This document shows positions 11,901-22,350 of a stretch of 64,000 nt of DNA, one piece after another. Made by a program: the position numbers and the translations under genes. The notes beneath the pieces were generated by a model, which was given only the letters and a program-made list of their open reading frames with translations, was not told the DNA's origin and did no database searches. Numbering within the stretch: the first letter of the stretch is position 1; every line of letters starts with the position of its first letter. The DNA is from Desmodus rotundus. Taxonomy: Eukaryota; Chordata; Mammalia; Chiroptera; Phyllostomidae. The stretch covers positions 153,674,583-153,738,582 of the forward strand of contig NC_071390.1 in assembly GCF_022682495.2 (NCBI RefSeq). The letters are read 5' to 3'.

Positions 11901-12009
11901 CATTGTAATGTACTACAAAATTATAGATAAAGATACTTTAAGTACAATGGGAATATGTGGACAGATTTTTACATTAAGATTATAAAATAACTGTCAATCA
12001 TGAAAGACT

Positions 12010-12125
12010 TGATATGTAAATTATTACTCTCACTTTATCGTCAAATGAAGAACCTAATTGTATAATTTGTCCTGGGTGACATAGCTACTCTAATGACAAA
12101 GCTGGAAATTAAGCACAGATCTTTT
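12010..12125 (-). repeat. MIR SINE relic
   Basis: Follows the antisense MIR order: 'attactctcactttatcg', 'gaagaacctaattgt', 'tgacatagctac', 'gctggaaattaagcacag', 'gatctttt'. Family match by pattern only. Confidence 0.6.
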
Positions 12126-12231
12126 AACTAAAAGTGAAACGTACTTTTCATAAAACCAAACTGGCAGTAGGTAGTGGGCACTTTGATGTACATCTTAGTT
12201 CCTGAGATGGTGCGGAGGTATTGATTCTGTA

Positions 12232-12420
12232 TCCTCTCCACACTGGGGACATTGGCAATAGTTATGACAATATTACTGGTGGTTGCTACATGGGTAAAAA
12301 TGCTGTCATCTAGTGGGTCAGGCTGGGGATGCTGTAACACATTCTGCAACACACAGGACAGTTACCTCCCCGACAACAGTTGTCCAGCCCAAACTGTCAG
12401 TGGCACCGAGACTGAGACAG
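12232..12420 (+). mobile_element. MER20 (hAT-Charlie MITE) relic
   Basis: Matches MER20 in order: 'ggggacattggcaat', 'atctagtgggtcaggc', 'ggggatgctgtaacac', 'aacacacaggacag', 'gtccagcccaaactgtcagt', 'ccgagactgagac'. MER20 is a short non-autonomous hAT element, best known from eutherian genomes. The overlapping short frames on both strands are not genes. Confidence 0.85.
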
Positions 12421-13383
12421 TGTGGTCTGTACTGACGTAATGGACAGGGCAAATCTGGGAAAAATGGCTTATTGTCACCCAGGAATTGTAGACATGAAAT
12501 TCTGTAATGCATGAAAAGCATTTGTAAAGTGAGGTATTCAATGAATGATAACAGTGATAACAAGGGCAATATCGATAATGATGATGATGAATATTAATTT
12601 ATATACAGAAGAACAAAATGTGAGAGTGAGGAGGAGGGTCAAGGATCTGACAGAAAGCCTTGTCTATAATCACAGGTTCCGGGTAAGGCTAATTTCAGTT
12701 GGCAGATATGATTTTGCTCTCAAATATTATTGCTCCTACAAAGCCATGTACCCCACGTCAGTCTAATTCAAATATTGATCTCATTCTACGCCCGGAGCCT
12801 GACTTCATTCTTTTTCTCAGATGATTGAGGAATAGGCCATCATGGCCACTGCTACTTTCACTGGCCGTCTTCAGTGGCGCTGGGTGGAAATTTGGTGACA
12901 TTTACTGTTAAAATGAATCTTTGCATGTGCAACTGGTGGGGAAGACGGCAATTTTACACTTACATCATGCATTAAAGTTTTCAAACACTTATTGTGTGTA
13001 GGGTCTCTCTTGACCTTATCCAGCCTTATAAATTATTTATACCAGTTCTTTTCTACAATCTTTCTTTTTAACACATGATAAATCTAAATGTGGATATTTA
13101 TGTGTCTTTTTACTATTTCTTAAAATAATGTAATTACAATTTAAAAAATCTGAAAAATATCCTTGATCAGGTAACTATTCTAAATTTGTAGGATTTCTAA
13201 ATTTCTATTCAAAAATACAATGATAAGAATCTACAATTTATTTGAAAACATTTTAAAATTTTAAAAATATCTCTAATTACGGTCTGCCTATATTTTATTT
13301 TTAAAATTAAAAAATATATATATTGGGGTGTAACCCATACACAGAAAAGGGTATAAAAGTAAACAGATGAAAAGACTTTCACA
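12421..13383. other. No recognised feature
   Basis: No recognised repeat or gene. The part at 13260-13320 is extremely AT-rich. Confidence 0.45.
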
Positions 13384-13600
13384 GCCCTGGCTGGTGTAAC
13401 TCAGCCAAACCAAACTCAAACCAAAGGGTCTCCAGTTTAATTTCCAGTCAGGGCACGTGCCTGGGTTGCAGGCCAGGTCCCCAGTGGGGAGGGAGGGCAT
13501 GCTAGAAACAACCACACATTGATGTTTGTCTCTTTCTCTTGCTCCCTCCCTTGCCCTCTGTCTACAAATAAATAAAATATTTTTAAAAAATACAAAAAAA
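13384..13600 (+). mobile_element. VES SINE (bat-specific, tRNA-derived)
   Basis: Begins GCCCTGGCTGGTGTAACTC, the 5' end of VES SINEs including the pol III A box. It continues through a decayed B-box region ('gtctccagtttaatttcc'), the VES body ('gggcacgtgcctgggttgca') and a 'tttctcttgctccctc' segment, ending in an A-rich tail. Near-matching flanks, aaagactttcaca at 13371-13383 and gaaaactttcaca at 13601-13613, look like a diverged target duplication. VES SINEs depend on L1 machinery. Confidence 0.93.
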
Positions 13601-13639
13601 GAAAACTTTCACAAAGTAACAGGTAGTGTAACATTTGCC

Positions 13640-13920
13640 AAGAAGAAAAATAATATTTTGTTGATTAGGTTCCACTTCTAAGTGAGATCATGTGGTATTT
13701 GTCTTTCACCACTTGGCTTATTTCACATAGCATAATATTCTCCAGTTCCATTCATGCTATCTCAGAGGGTAAGAGTTCATTTTTTCTCTCTCTGCTGTGT
13801 AGCATTACATTATGTTAATGTACCACAGTTTTTTGATCCACTAATTCACTGATGGGTACTTAGGCTGTTTCCAGCACTTGGCTATTGTAAATTGCGCTTC
13901 TATGAACATTGGGGTACATA
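13640..13920 (-). mobile_element. Inverted 5' segment of a twin-primed L1
   Basis: Antisense ORF2 3' sequence ('gattaggttccacttct', 'atcatgtggtatttgtc', 'cacttggcttatttcaca', 'gatgggtacttaggctg'). Its left edge corresponds to the end of ORF2. The sense-strand 3' UTR begins directly after 13920. The two pieces are nearly adjacent in L1 order but inverted, the classic product of twin priming. Confidence 0.8.
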
Positions 13921-14150
13921 GAGTTTGGAGATGAAGAACAAACTGAGAGTAACCAGAGCAGAGGAGGGAGGGAGATTAGGGGGGAAAGAAGGGGAGAGAT
14001 CGTCAAGGAACATGTATAAAGGACCCATGGACAAAGACAATGTGGATGGGAGGATTTAATGTGAGATGTGGGGGTGGGTAGAGAGGGAGAGAGCAATGGG
14101 GGGAAATGGAGACAACTGTAATTGAACAAAGATTAAAAAAAGGAAAAAGA
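13921..14150 (+). mobile_element. 3' segment of the same L1 (3' UTR and tail)
   Basis: Sense-strand L1 3' UTR: 'gaagaacaaactgagagtaa', 'aaaggacccatggacaaaga', 'ggagacaactgtaattgaac', then an A-rich tail. Joined head-on to the inverted segment at 13640-13920. Confidence 0.85.
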
Positions 14151-14224
14151 AAATTATCTGTCTCCCAATATCTACCCTTTGCTTCATATTTGTCACTGAC
14201 CCCAAGGCTTATCATTTTAAGAGG

Positions 14225-14475
14225 GTCCAATTTCTACATAATAAAATTTATTGTCTTAATCACTCTATTCCACAAGATTCAACTATTTTATATATCAGTG
14301 TAGTGGTGTAACCATTACCCAAACAGATATAAAACATTTCTATCACACCACAAATTTCCCTCATTCTCCTTTCCAATAATACCCCTTCTTCATTCAGGCA
14401 AGCATTTTTTCATTTACATCATCCGTTTTTCTTGCTTTTGAACTGTATATAAGTGAAATGCAGCATGTTTGTTAA
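14225..14475 (-). mobile_element. Old L1 3' region
   Basis: Antisense old-L1 style text ('gtgtaaccattacccaa', 'aaacatttctatcaca', 'tatataagtgaaatgcag'). Divergent, so only the class is secure. Confidence 0.55.
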
Positions 14476-14569
14476 TGAAGAGTGTAAAGCCACAGACGCT
14501 CAAACAGGGACATTGGGGTGAAAGGAGATAAAGTCAGAGAAACACAAGAGTGCACCGTGAAGCAGTCAC

Positions 14570-15160
14570 TATGTCTGGCCAACTGATTTTCCAAAAAGCT
14601 GTCATGGAAGTTCACAAGAGAAACAGTGCTCTTTTTCAACAAATGGTATTGAGAGAATTGGGCATTTATAATAATAATAATAATAAAACCTTAATCTCAA
14701 TTTCATGCCATACTGAAAAAATTACCACTAAATTGATCATAGGCCTAAATGCATAAGTGAAATCCAAAACACTTCTAGGAAAAAAAATGCAAAAGAAAAT
14801 ATTGGGAAAATTAAGACAGGCAAATAATTGTTAGTACAAAAAACACTATTAAAGTGATGAATTTGATTTTGTAAAAATTAAAATTTTACCATGTTCAAAA
14901 ATATCAGCAAAGGAATATAAAAGCAAGCTACAGATGAGAAAGTATTCAGAATACAACTATCAAAGGACACGTGTCTAGAATATATATTGGACTCCTACAG
15001 ATCATGGACAAAAAGAAAAACAACTCAGTTAACACCAGGCAAATGACTTCTATAAACACATTTCAAAAGAAAATAAATCCAAGGCCAATATGAGGGAAAT
15101 GTGTTCAAAGTGTACACAGTTTCAGTTATGCAAGATGAATAAGTTCTAGATATCAGCTAT
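14570..15160 (+). mobile_element. Old L1 ORF2-to-3' UTR fragment
   Basis: Sense-strand old L1: 'gccaactgattttcc', 'ctttttcaacaaatggta', 'gatcataggcctaaatg', 'cacttctaggaaaa'. The end near 15118 ('tttcagttatgcaagatgaa') resembles an L1 3' UTR. Frameshifts and stops throughout. Confidence 0.75.
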
Positions 15161-17334
15161 ACAGAGATGGAGAGACACAGAGAGACACAGAGAAAAGTAA
15201 GGAGAAAGAACAAGAAGGGGGACAAATGACGAATAAATTACGGGCGGCAGAAGAAATCCCAGGTGGGAGATGCGGAAGCTGTGTCTCTGAGCATCATGGC
15301 CATTTCACTGTCAGCTTAGCATGCGAGGACAAAACATTTGGACATCACAAAGAAAACCATCACAGAGAATAGCTGCCAAAATGTCCCACTAATTAAAGCT
15401 TTTGGCAGCCCACAAAAGTAGAAGAAGACAGCATGCAACGATTTTTCTACTGAGCTTCATCTATTCTAGAATCTGATAAAAACGTCCCTTGTCTTTGAAT
15501 CATAGGACTGAAAGGTTTTTGGTATGCTATTATACACAAACATCTTGGCTGTGGTTTATGTTTTAAAAGTTAAAAAGTATCTTTTAATATTTAAATAGAA
15601 GAATGCGCATGTATTTAAGCCTAAAATTAGAGAAACGCAGACTGACTTTATTCATTGATTGAGGGGGTTCCTGTGTCTTCTCTCAGCCAGTCGGGCACCA
15701 TGCAAGTTGTGCTGTGTGAAATGAGGCACAGTTTCTGGCCTGGAGGAGTTGACAGTTCAGGCGTGAGGATAGACACATGAATGCTTGTGTAGCGAGTAAT
15801 ACTTTGAACTGTTAATCACTGAACACTTTTTCCCACTTTTCATCTACTCGGCTCTTCTCCAATTATGCAGTTATTCATTATTTCCTGAGAAAAACTGACA
15901 CTTAGATAAGCTTTCCTAAAAAGAACAATTGGACAATGTCCGATTTTAATTTGTTTGTATTTAACTTCAAGTATTGTCACTCCAATACACTAAAGGAATG
16001 TTTAAATAAGTTGGGGCTATTATAAAGAGTGCATAGAGGAAAAAATTATCACTCCAGCTTTCCTAGAAAATTGACATGCATGATCTGGGTTGACAGAAAG
16101 GGGAGGAAATAGGATATATCTTAGGAGCAAATAAACTGGAGGAAGCTGGAAATGAGAACTCCTAAGGGAGGGGAGAAGACCAAGCACAGTTTGAGGCCGA
16201 AATCAAGGGGCCTTGTAGAAGCTGAGCTAACATCTGTGCATTATTCAAATGAGCATGTGGCTTATAGATGAGTCAAGTTCATTTATTCCATAAAATGAGC
16301 AAAAGACAATTTTAAAAGTAAAGCTAGTCTAGTCAAATCTCTTTGTTTGGTCTCTCTTTCCAACCAAACTTTCAAAAAACTAGTAAAACTAATAAAACTA
16401 CTGTACAAATCTCTGCCATTCATAGAGCCAGTGGAAGATATGAACCAGTGTATAATTCAATTTATGTACTTTAGTGAGACTGGGCAGTTATTAAAACATA
16501 TGTAGTTATAATTGTAATTATATAAGCTATTTATCTCTTAAAATATGGTAATGGACCAAAAACCTTGAGTGCAGGAATAAGAAAGGCAATTAAAATGCCT
16601 AGAGAAATAGAGTGTCTCTGTTAGAGAAATTGAAGTAAAATGGGATTGTACAAAGTGAGTAATTGTTTGTTGGGAAGAGAGTCAGCAAGGGAGGTATGAA
16701 GTATCAGACCATCCCGAAAGAACAACACGGAGAATCGAATTTCATGATCAGAGGAGAGTAAGCTCCAGGGCTAGACATGCCTGTGTATTACAGAGCCACT
16801 CACGGTGCCCCTGCCCTGCCACCCCAAATGATTTCACACTTAAGGATGCTATGCTGAAGCAGAATAGCTCAATAAGTCACATGTGAGTAAAGAGAGAGAA
16901 AAGTACTAGAAAAGCTTAGAAAAAAATCTTTTTTAATATTTCTTACCACACTGAAAAGGAGTGAAAAGAAACATCGTGGAATGAGATGTGAAGGTGGCAC
17001 CGTTTTCCTGAAGTCCGTATTTCATTTGGAACCAGTTAAAGAAAAACAAAAGCAGGGATAATTTTAACCAAACAGCCATCCACTAATTTCAAGTAGCAAT
17101 ATTTAAAGACAGAAATTCATGAGATTTAAATGAGGTTGAGCAGGTAAGTATATCACGAGCCTCGATGTAGTAGCACGTACATCAATCACATAATGAGTCT
17201 AATCCTTCATAGCAAAGCACCAAAGCACCAGGCTAGAACAGCACATTTTTGGAATTATTAGCATGAAGACTCAAAACCAGATATAAAAAATCACAATAAT
17301 GGAGAGAGGTTAAGAATTAAACAGTGACAGATTG
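15161..17334. other. Mostly unassigned; weak L2-like segment
   Basis: No gene recognised. At about 15670-15820 the words 'gggcaccatgcaagt', 'ggcctggaggagttgaca' and 'gatagacacatgaatgc' suggest an antisense L2 relic. Short 'agagacacag' repeats occur near 15170-15195. The rest shows no known family. Confidence 0.4.
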
Positions 17335-17512
17335 ATGATAATAAGGACAACTCCCATGGATATAGGTCACATTATATGCCAGCGACTATCCTAACTACTT
17401 TCACATTCAACTGCATTTCTCCTCTAAACTAACCCATGAGCTAAGAATCGTATCATCTTCACAGATGAGGAAATAGAGTTAGAGAAATATTAAATTACTT
17501 GCTCCACAAAAC
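17335..17512 (-). repeat. MIR SINE relic
   Basis: Antisense MIR in the right order: 'tatgccagcgactatcctaa', 'actttcacattcaa', 'ctaacccatgagctaag', 'cttcacagatgaggaaatag', 'ttaaattacttgctc'. Ancient mammal-wide SINE. Confidence 0.85.
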
Positions 17513-18023
17513 AAACAAAAAACAAAAAATATGCAGAAAAACTTGCTTGATTCCATGTCTACAAGTTCTTGCCTTAATGTTTATAGTTAGATTGACCTAT
17601 GTTAGATTTTGTGTTCTTATCCACAACACTTTATTGTATCTCTAAATTGAATTAATAATTTACATTATTTTAACACGTACAGCAAATGCCTTAATATTTT
17701 CATTTATTTACATATTTTCTAAAATCATATTATATAGTAAAAATAGAATGTATATGCTAGTTATTGAATTACTTTTAAATTGTTTATTTTGCTTTAAAGT
17801 AATTGACATTAAATTATTGGCTTTCAGTGTTATATACCTATAGAGAATACATTTAGAAAGAACTAAATAATTTAAACTAATATCTTGTGTCATTGACCTT
17901 AAGCTGTATCCTCTAGAATGAATTCTCAATAATAGTTGTACTTTGCCTCTTCTAGCCTTATGTATAACCCTGATACAAAATTTACCCTCTATGATATATT
18001 TCCAAAATGTAAAACATCAGGAT

Positions 18024-18042
18024 AAACACTCAAAGTATTTTA
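18024..18042. repeat. Target-site duplication, left copy (19 bp)
   Basis: aaacactcaaagtatttta recurs exactly at 18759-18777. It brackets a two-part inverted L1 insertion. Confidence 0.9.
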
Positions 18043-18388
18043 TTTATTTTTTAAATTACTTTATTGTTGTTCAGTTACAGTTGTCTGCATTTTCTCCCCA
18101 CCACTCCCCTCCCCACCCTAGTCAAACACATCTCCCTCCCTTGCTTCCACCCTCCCCCTTGGTTTTGTCCATGTGTCCTTTGTAGTAGTTCCTGTAAACC
18201 CCTCTCCCCACTGTCCCCTCACCCCTCACCTCTGGCTATTGTAAGATTGTTCTTAATTTCAATGTCTCTGGTTATATTTTGTTTGTTTTTTTCTTTTGTT
18301 GATTTTGTTCCAGTTAAAGGTGAGATTATATGGTATTTGTCCCTCATCACCTGGTTTATTTCACTTAGCATAATGCTTTCTAGTTCCA
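18043..18388 (-). mobile_element. 3' segment of a twin-primed L1
   Basis: Starts at the left with an oligo-T region (the A tail in antisense). It then reads the reverse complement of the 3' UTR and the last codons of ORF2, ending at 'ctttctagttcca', the complement of ORF2 'tggaactagaaag'. Together with 18389-18758 it forms one insertion in the minus orientation. Confidence 0.92.
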
Positions 18389-18758
18389 TCACTCCAGGAA
18401 AACAAAAAACCCAATTTAAAAAATGGGCAAAGACTTGAACAGAGACTTCTCCAAGGAAGACATACAGAGGGCCCAGAGACATATGAAAAGATGTTCAGTA
18501 TCACTAGCCATCAGAGAGATGCAACTTAAAACCACAATGGCATACCACCTCACACAGTCAGAATGGCCAAAATAAACAAATCAACAAACAAATGTTGGAG
18601 AGGGTGTGGAGAAAAGGGAACCCCAGTGCAGTGTTGGTGGGAATGCAGACTGGTGCAACCACTGTGGAAAACAGTATGGAATTTCCTCAGAAAACTAAAA
18701 ATGGAACTGCCTTTTGACCCGGCAATTCCGCTGCTGGGATTATACCCTAAGAGCCCTG
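18389..18758 (+). mobile_element. Inverted 5' segment of the same L1
   Basis: Sense-strand ORF2 from 'cactccaggaaaaca' to 'taagagccctg', opposite to its 3' segment. By comparison with the L1 at 2034-2962, about 180 bp of L1 (equivalent to 2439-2620) is missing between the two segments. The frame at 18563-18778 is a piece of ORF2p with W-WEC and LWKTVW. Confidence 0.92.
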
Positions 18759-18777
18759 AAACACTCAAAGTATTTTA
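18759..18777. repeat. Target-site duplication, right copy (19 bp)
   Basis: Exact partner of 18024-18042. Its first bases also match L1 ORF2 'gaaacac', so the junction overlaps the element by microhomology. Confidence 0.9.
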
Positions 18778-19015
18778 AACCTCCTCAATGTGCGTCACTC
18801 AGATTTTGTATCTAACAAACATGACAAAATATGATTAAAATACATTTGAACCAGCAAGTGTCACTGCATTTGCCATGTAACCTGGGTTATCACTTCATGG
18901 GATTGAAATTCTGAGTCTAATTTTTATTTTGTAGCTTCATTAAAATGATGACTATTAACATTAAAAAAAATAATCTGAAGGTGAAGGTATTAGCCAAATA
19001 ACATATACGTCTAAC

Positions 19016-19140
19016 TCATGGACACAGACAACAATGTGGTGATGGCCAGAGAGAAGGGGCAGCAGAGACCAGGAGGAGGAGGGCAAGGGCGGGGGAATGG
19101 GGACATTTGCAATAGTGTCAACAAAAAAATAAAGAAAAAA
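19016..19140 (+). mobile_element. L1/HAL1-like 3' end
   Basis: 'catggacacagacaacaatg', then an A/G-rich tract with 'gggggaatggggaca', 'atttgcaatagtgtcaaca' and an A-rich tail. The layout matches the tail of the element at 3457-4112 (G-rich tract, caatTgtaatag-like word, A tail). Confidence 0.6.
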
Positions 19141-19499
19141 TGATCTGAATTTTAATATCTCTTTTTACTGTAGAATTAAAATTAGCAAAGTTTGAAAAAA
19201 GTAAACATATACATAAATATTATGAAAAGAAGTAACCTATAAACTAATATGCAGTGATATCTTTGATATTTTGGTATCTCTAGTTATATTTCTGCATAAA
19301 TCTATTTATATAAATATCTATATAAATTTGGGCATATATACACATCTCTCTATATATTTTATATACATACATTATAAGTATATATATATAAATGAGCTCA
19401 TATTACAAGAGCTGTTTTCTTATGATGTTTCATAATAATGTGTGCCTCTTCTTATCCATCTAATCCATAGGACAAGGTACATAGAATAACACTGAATCT

Positions 19500-19620
19500 C
19501 CTTCCATCCACATTATTACCTTAGCTCAGTTAGCTATTTAATGAGTTTCTGCTATAGCTTATTATATAATATTAAATGTTGAAAAGAGATGATTCCTTTC
19601 CTCAAGGAGGTAAGTCCCTT
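19500..19620 (-). repeat. Possible L2 relic
   Basis: 'gctatttaatgagtttctgc' followed by 'gattcctttcctcaaggagg' follows the antisense L2 3' layout. Weak. Confidence 0.4.
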
Positions 19621-19837
19621 TTGAGGAAAAAAATAGTGAAAAGGGGGTTATTTTTTAATGGTATCATTAGAAAAGAACAATGTATGAGAAAAAAAAGGAA
19701 ATGGTTATTTGATGGAGGTGTTGAAACATATATGAAATTTGAAAAGTGAAATTTAATTGATGGTTAAACTTAAATAATTTAATTGATGGGATACACTTAC
19801 ATAATATACCAGATATTGCATCTCAGTTGATGTTAAT

Positions 19838-20206
19838 CTACTAGGGTTGCTATAACAAACTACTATAGACTGGCTGACCCAAACAATAGATATTTATTTC
19901 TCACAGTTGTGGAGACTGAGATCAAAGTCTGGAAGGACAAGTTCAAGGTGCCAGCAGACTGCTGTCTGGTGAAGGCATTCTTTCTGATTTGCAGACAGCT
20001 ACCTTCTCAATGTGTCCTCAATGACAGAGATAGAGAGAGTAATCTTCCTCTCTTCCTTTTCTCCGAAAGCCACTAACCCCATCCCACCCTCACGACCTCA
20101 CCTAACCTTAATGACCTCCCACAGACTCCATCTCTAAACGCAGTCACATTGTGGGTTAGGGTTTCCACAGTTGGGAGTGGGGGGACACAATTCAGCCCAT
20201 AGCACA
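19838..20206 (-). mobile_element. MaLR LTR (MLT1 family)
   Basis: Antisense MLT1: 'ctagggttgctataacaaac', 'tagactggctgacc', 'tttatttctcacagttgtgg', 'caaggtgccagcagact', 'tgtctggtgaaggc', and near the right end 'caattcagcccatagcac'. Confidence 0.88.
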
Positions 20207-20304
20207 GGTCTCAACAAACACATGGAAATGAACTATGTATATGCATTTCTTCAGAAAATAAAAACATGAGGAAGATATTCTGCAACCAGTCTCTAACTCA
20301 TAAT

Positions 20305-20360
20305 GTTCTCGTGAGAATTAAATCAAACCATATAAAATGTGTAAAGCTCTTAACACAGCA
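20305..20360 (+). repeat. Possible MIR 3' fragment
   Basis: 'gtgagaattaaatcaaacc' and 'gtgtaaagctcttaacacag' follow MIR 3' order ('gaggattaaatgag', 'gtaaagc-cttag-acag'). Confidence 0.5.
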
Positions 20361-20389
20361 TAGTTGTCAAAAATGGTTTGATCTTCATG

Positions 20390-20555
20390 CTATTAGCTGC
20401 CAAGCAGTGAGCCAACCATTTATAATACATTATCTCGATTTTTTTCAAAAGAACTGCAAAGCGAGAGTAATCCTTCACAGTGAAGAAAACGATACTGAAA
20501 CAAGTAAACACCTCCAAAATCGGGCAGCTCTTCCAGGAGAGACTTAGGACTAGCA
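20390..20555 (-). repeat. MIR SINE relic
   Basis: Antisense MIR layout: 'gccaaccatttataatacat', 'ttatctcga', 'gatactgaaacaagtaaac', 'gcagctcttccaggagag'. Diverged. Confidence 0.5.
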
Positions 20556-21189
20556 CCATTGTCTCCAAGCCCAAGCGTAAACAAAGATACCACTTTTTTT
20601 CTTCAGTTATTGATGATTTATATTTGCAATCATATGTTTAATATTTTTACAATTTTAAAAATTAGTGGGAAGAGGGAATATAATGTAATATAGCAGAAAA
20701 CGTGTCACTTTCAAAAAGTGATGATTCATGGTATGCATCAATTTGTTGGTGAGTTTCAAGATTGCTATGTGGCAATAGTAGGATGTGAGAATGGAAATAT
20801 GGCACTCAGTAACTTTTAAGGTAGTTGATACCTTAAAGGGTGTACCATATTATTTAGTATCAGAAAAACAAATTGTCAAATTCAATAAGCAAGAAAAATG
20901 ACCCATTTCCACAGAGAGCATGACAGGCCTAACCAAAACATGCAGGGGTGTTGAAGCTGATGGTGAAGCGCTGCAGAAAAGTGAGGAAATAACTTATGGG
21001 ACTGAAGGCAGCTCAGTGACAAGCAAACAAAAGCCATAAAAAGTACTTAGACCTAGATATGTTTTTATTGTGAAACGTATGCTAAAGTGAATCATAAGAC
21101 AAATGTATTTCTTGGCTGAGTTAGGTCTTATAACATGGAAAATTTCCTAAGTGTCTAAGAATGAGAAAAGTTTTGTTTCTACCATCCAT

Positions 21190-21345
21190 AAAAGTTAGTA
21201 GCGAAGTTAAGAAGGTAATCTTTGGAGTCGAACATCTTTCCATCTTACTGGTTGTATAATATCGTTAAAATGTCTTCATCACTCTCTGCCTCAGTTTTGT
21301 ATTGTTTTAGGCTAATCAAATGAGAATACTAATAGCATTTCTGTT
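21190..21345 (+). repeat. MIR SINE relic
   Basis: 'taatctttggagtcgaac', 'tactggttgtataa', 'ctctctgcctcagtttt' and 'caaatgagaatactaatagca' fall in the order of sense-strand MIR. Confidence 0.55.
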
Positions 21346-22129
21346 TGTTTTATTACTTAAATGAAATAAATAATGAAATGTTAAAAGTGTTGAGATTTGT
21401 ACATATTCTCCTCTTGACAAAACATAGCCTTTATTATTTCTGCTTCTTTATATGCTTCATTATGTTGGACATTTCCTTGTCCCTTTCAACAAACATCTTG
21501 GAAAATATATTACACTTATGGTTGAGAGAGACTTACCAAAAAGCATTCTTCTTCTTAGTCACAAAGCTAAAGCTCCTAGATAGGTTGAGACTCACCAAGC
21601 AAGATAATTTAACATTTTTATGAAACAGTCCCCTTTGAGAATCTAACGAAAGCTGTGCATGTTGAGCTTACTGGGTGGAGGAGGAGGGCAATGAGCTAAA
21701 CTGGAAATTTGCAATTGAAACTTTATTCATCTGCTGTGGAAGTGTAAGCAAAATGCTGAAAAGTTAGGTGCTGGTTCCCCAGGGTTCCTTTTCCCCTCAC
21801 AGAATGGTACTAGGAACAGGCGAGATAGCCTGGAGCACAGGTAGGTGGGGTCATCTCACTGCAGAGGCAAGCTGAACACAGATGCCACAGAACTTGTAAC
21901 TCATTACAGAATCAGATCAAAGTCTAGAATCTCTTCAGCTTCAGGTGCAAATATAGATATTCAGGTTTTGTTCTTTAAGTTCAGCTCACAAATAATTGCT
22001 TTCAATCTGGAAGCCGATGAACTACACAGACAACTTGAATACCTCCCCCCCGAAATACAAGAGTGGAAGAGTTTATAGCCCTCACATATGCTTTTTAATC
22101 TCTGACTTCCCTCTATCTGACTTTGAACA
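21346..22129. other. No recognised feature
   Basis: Open frames 21345-21623 and 21845-22078 are short and motif-free. No repeat recognised. Confidence 0.4.
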
Positions 22130-22350
22130 AATTATTATTGAATTTATTGAGATGACATTGCTTAATAAAATTATGTAGGTTTCAGTTGTGCAATTCTATA
22201 ACACATCATTTGTATATTATGTGTCTACTGCTCCAAATCAAATCTCCTTCCATCACCATTTATACCCTCTTTTACACTCTTCTTCCCCTTTTCCCACTGG
22301 TAATCACCGTACTGTTGTCTGTGTCTATGAGGTTTTTTGTTTGAGCAAAA
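22130..22350 (-). mobile_element. Laurasiatherian-type L1 3' end
   Basis: 'attgaatttattgagatgac', 'aataaaattatgtaggtttc', 'gtgcaattctataacacat', 'ctccttccatcaccattta' and 'ggtaatcaccgtactgttg' match a common L1 3' UTR seen in antisense. The same family recurs at 34555-34665 and 38295-38430. Confidence 0.75.

Noticed and set aside
13384..13600. tRNA gene suggested by A- and B-box-like words in VES copies
   Set aside because: The boxes belong to a SINE; no cloverleaf can be formed and the body continues as SINE with an A-rich tail.
13288..13634. Minus-strand frames near the first VES SINE
   Set aside because: They read the antisense of the SINE; tRNA-derived SINEs do not encode protein.
18064..18438. 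124-codon plus-strand frame
   Set aside because: Runs through the antisense L1 3' UTR and across the twin-priming junction; not a gene.
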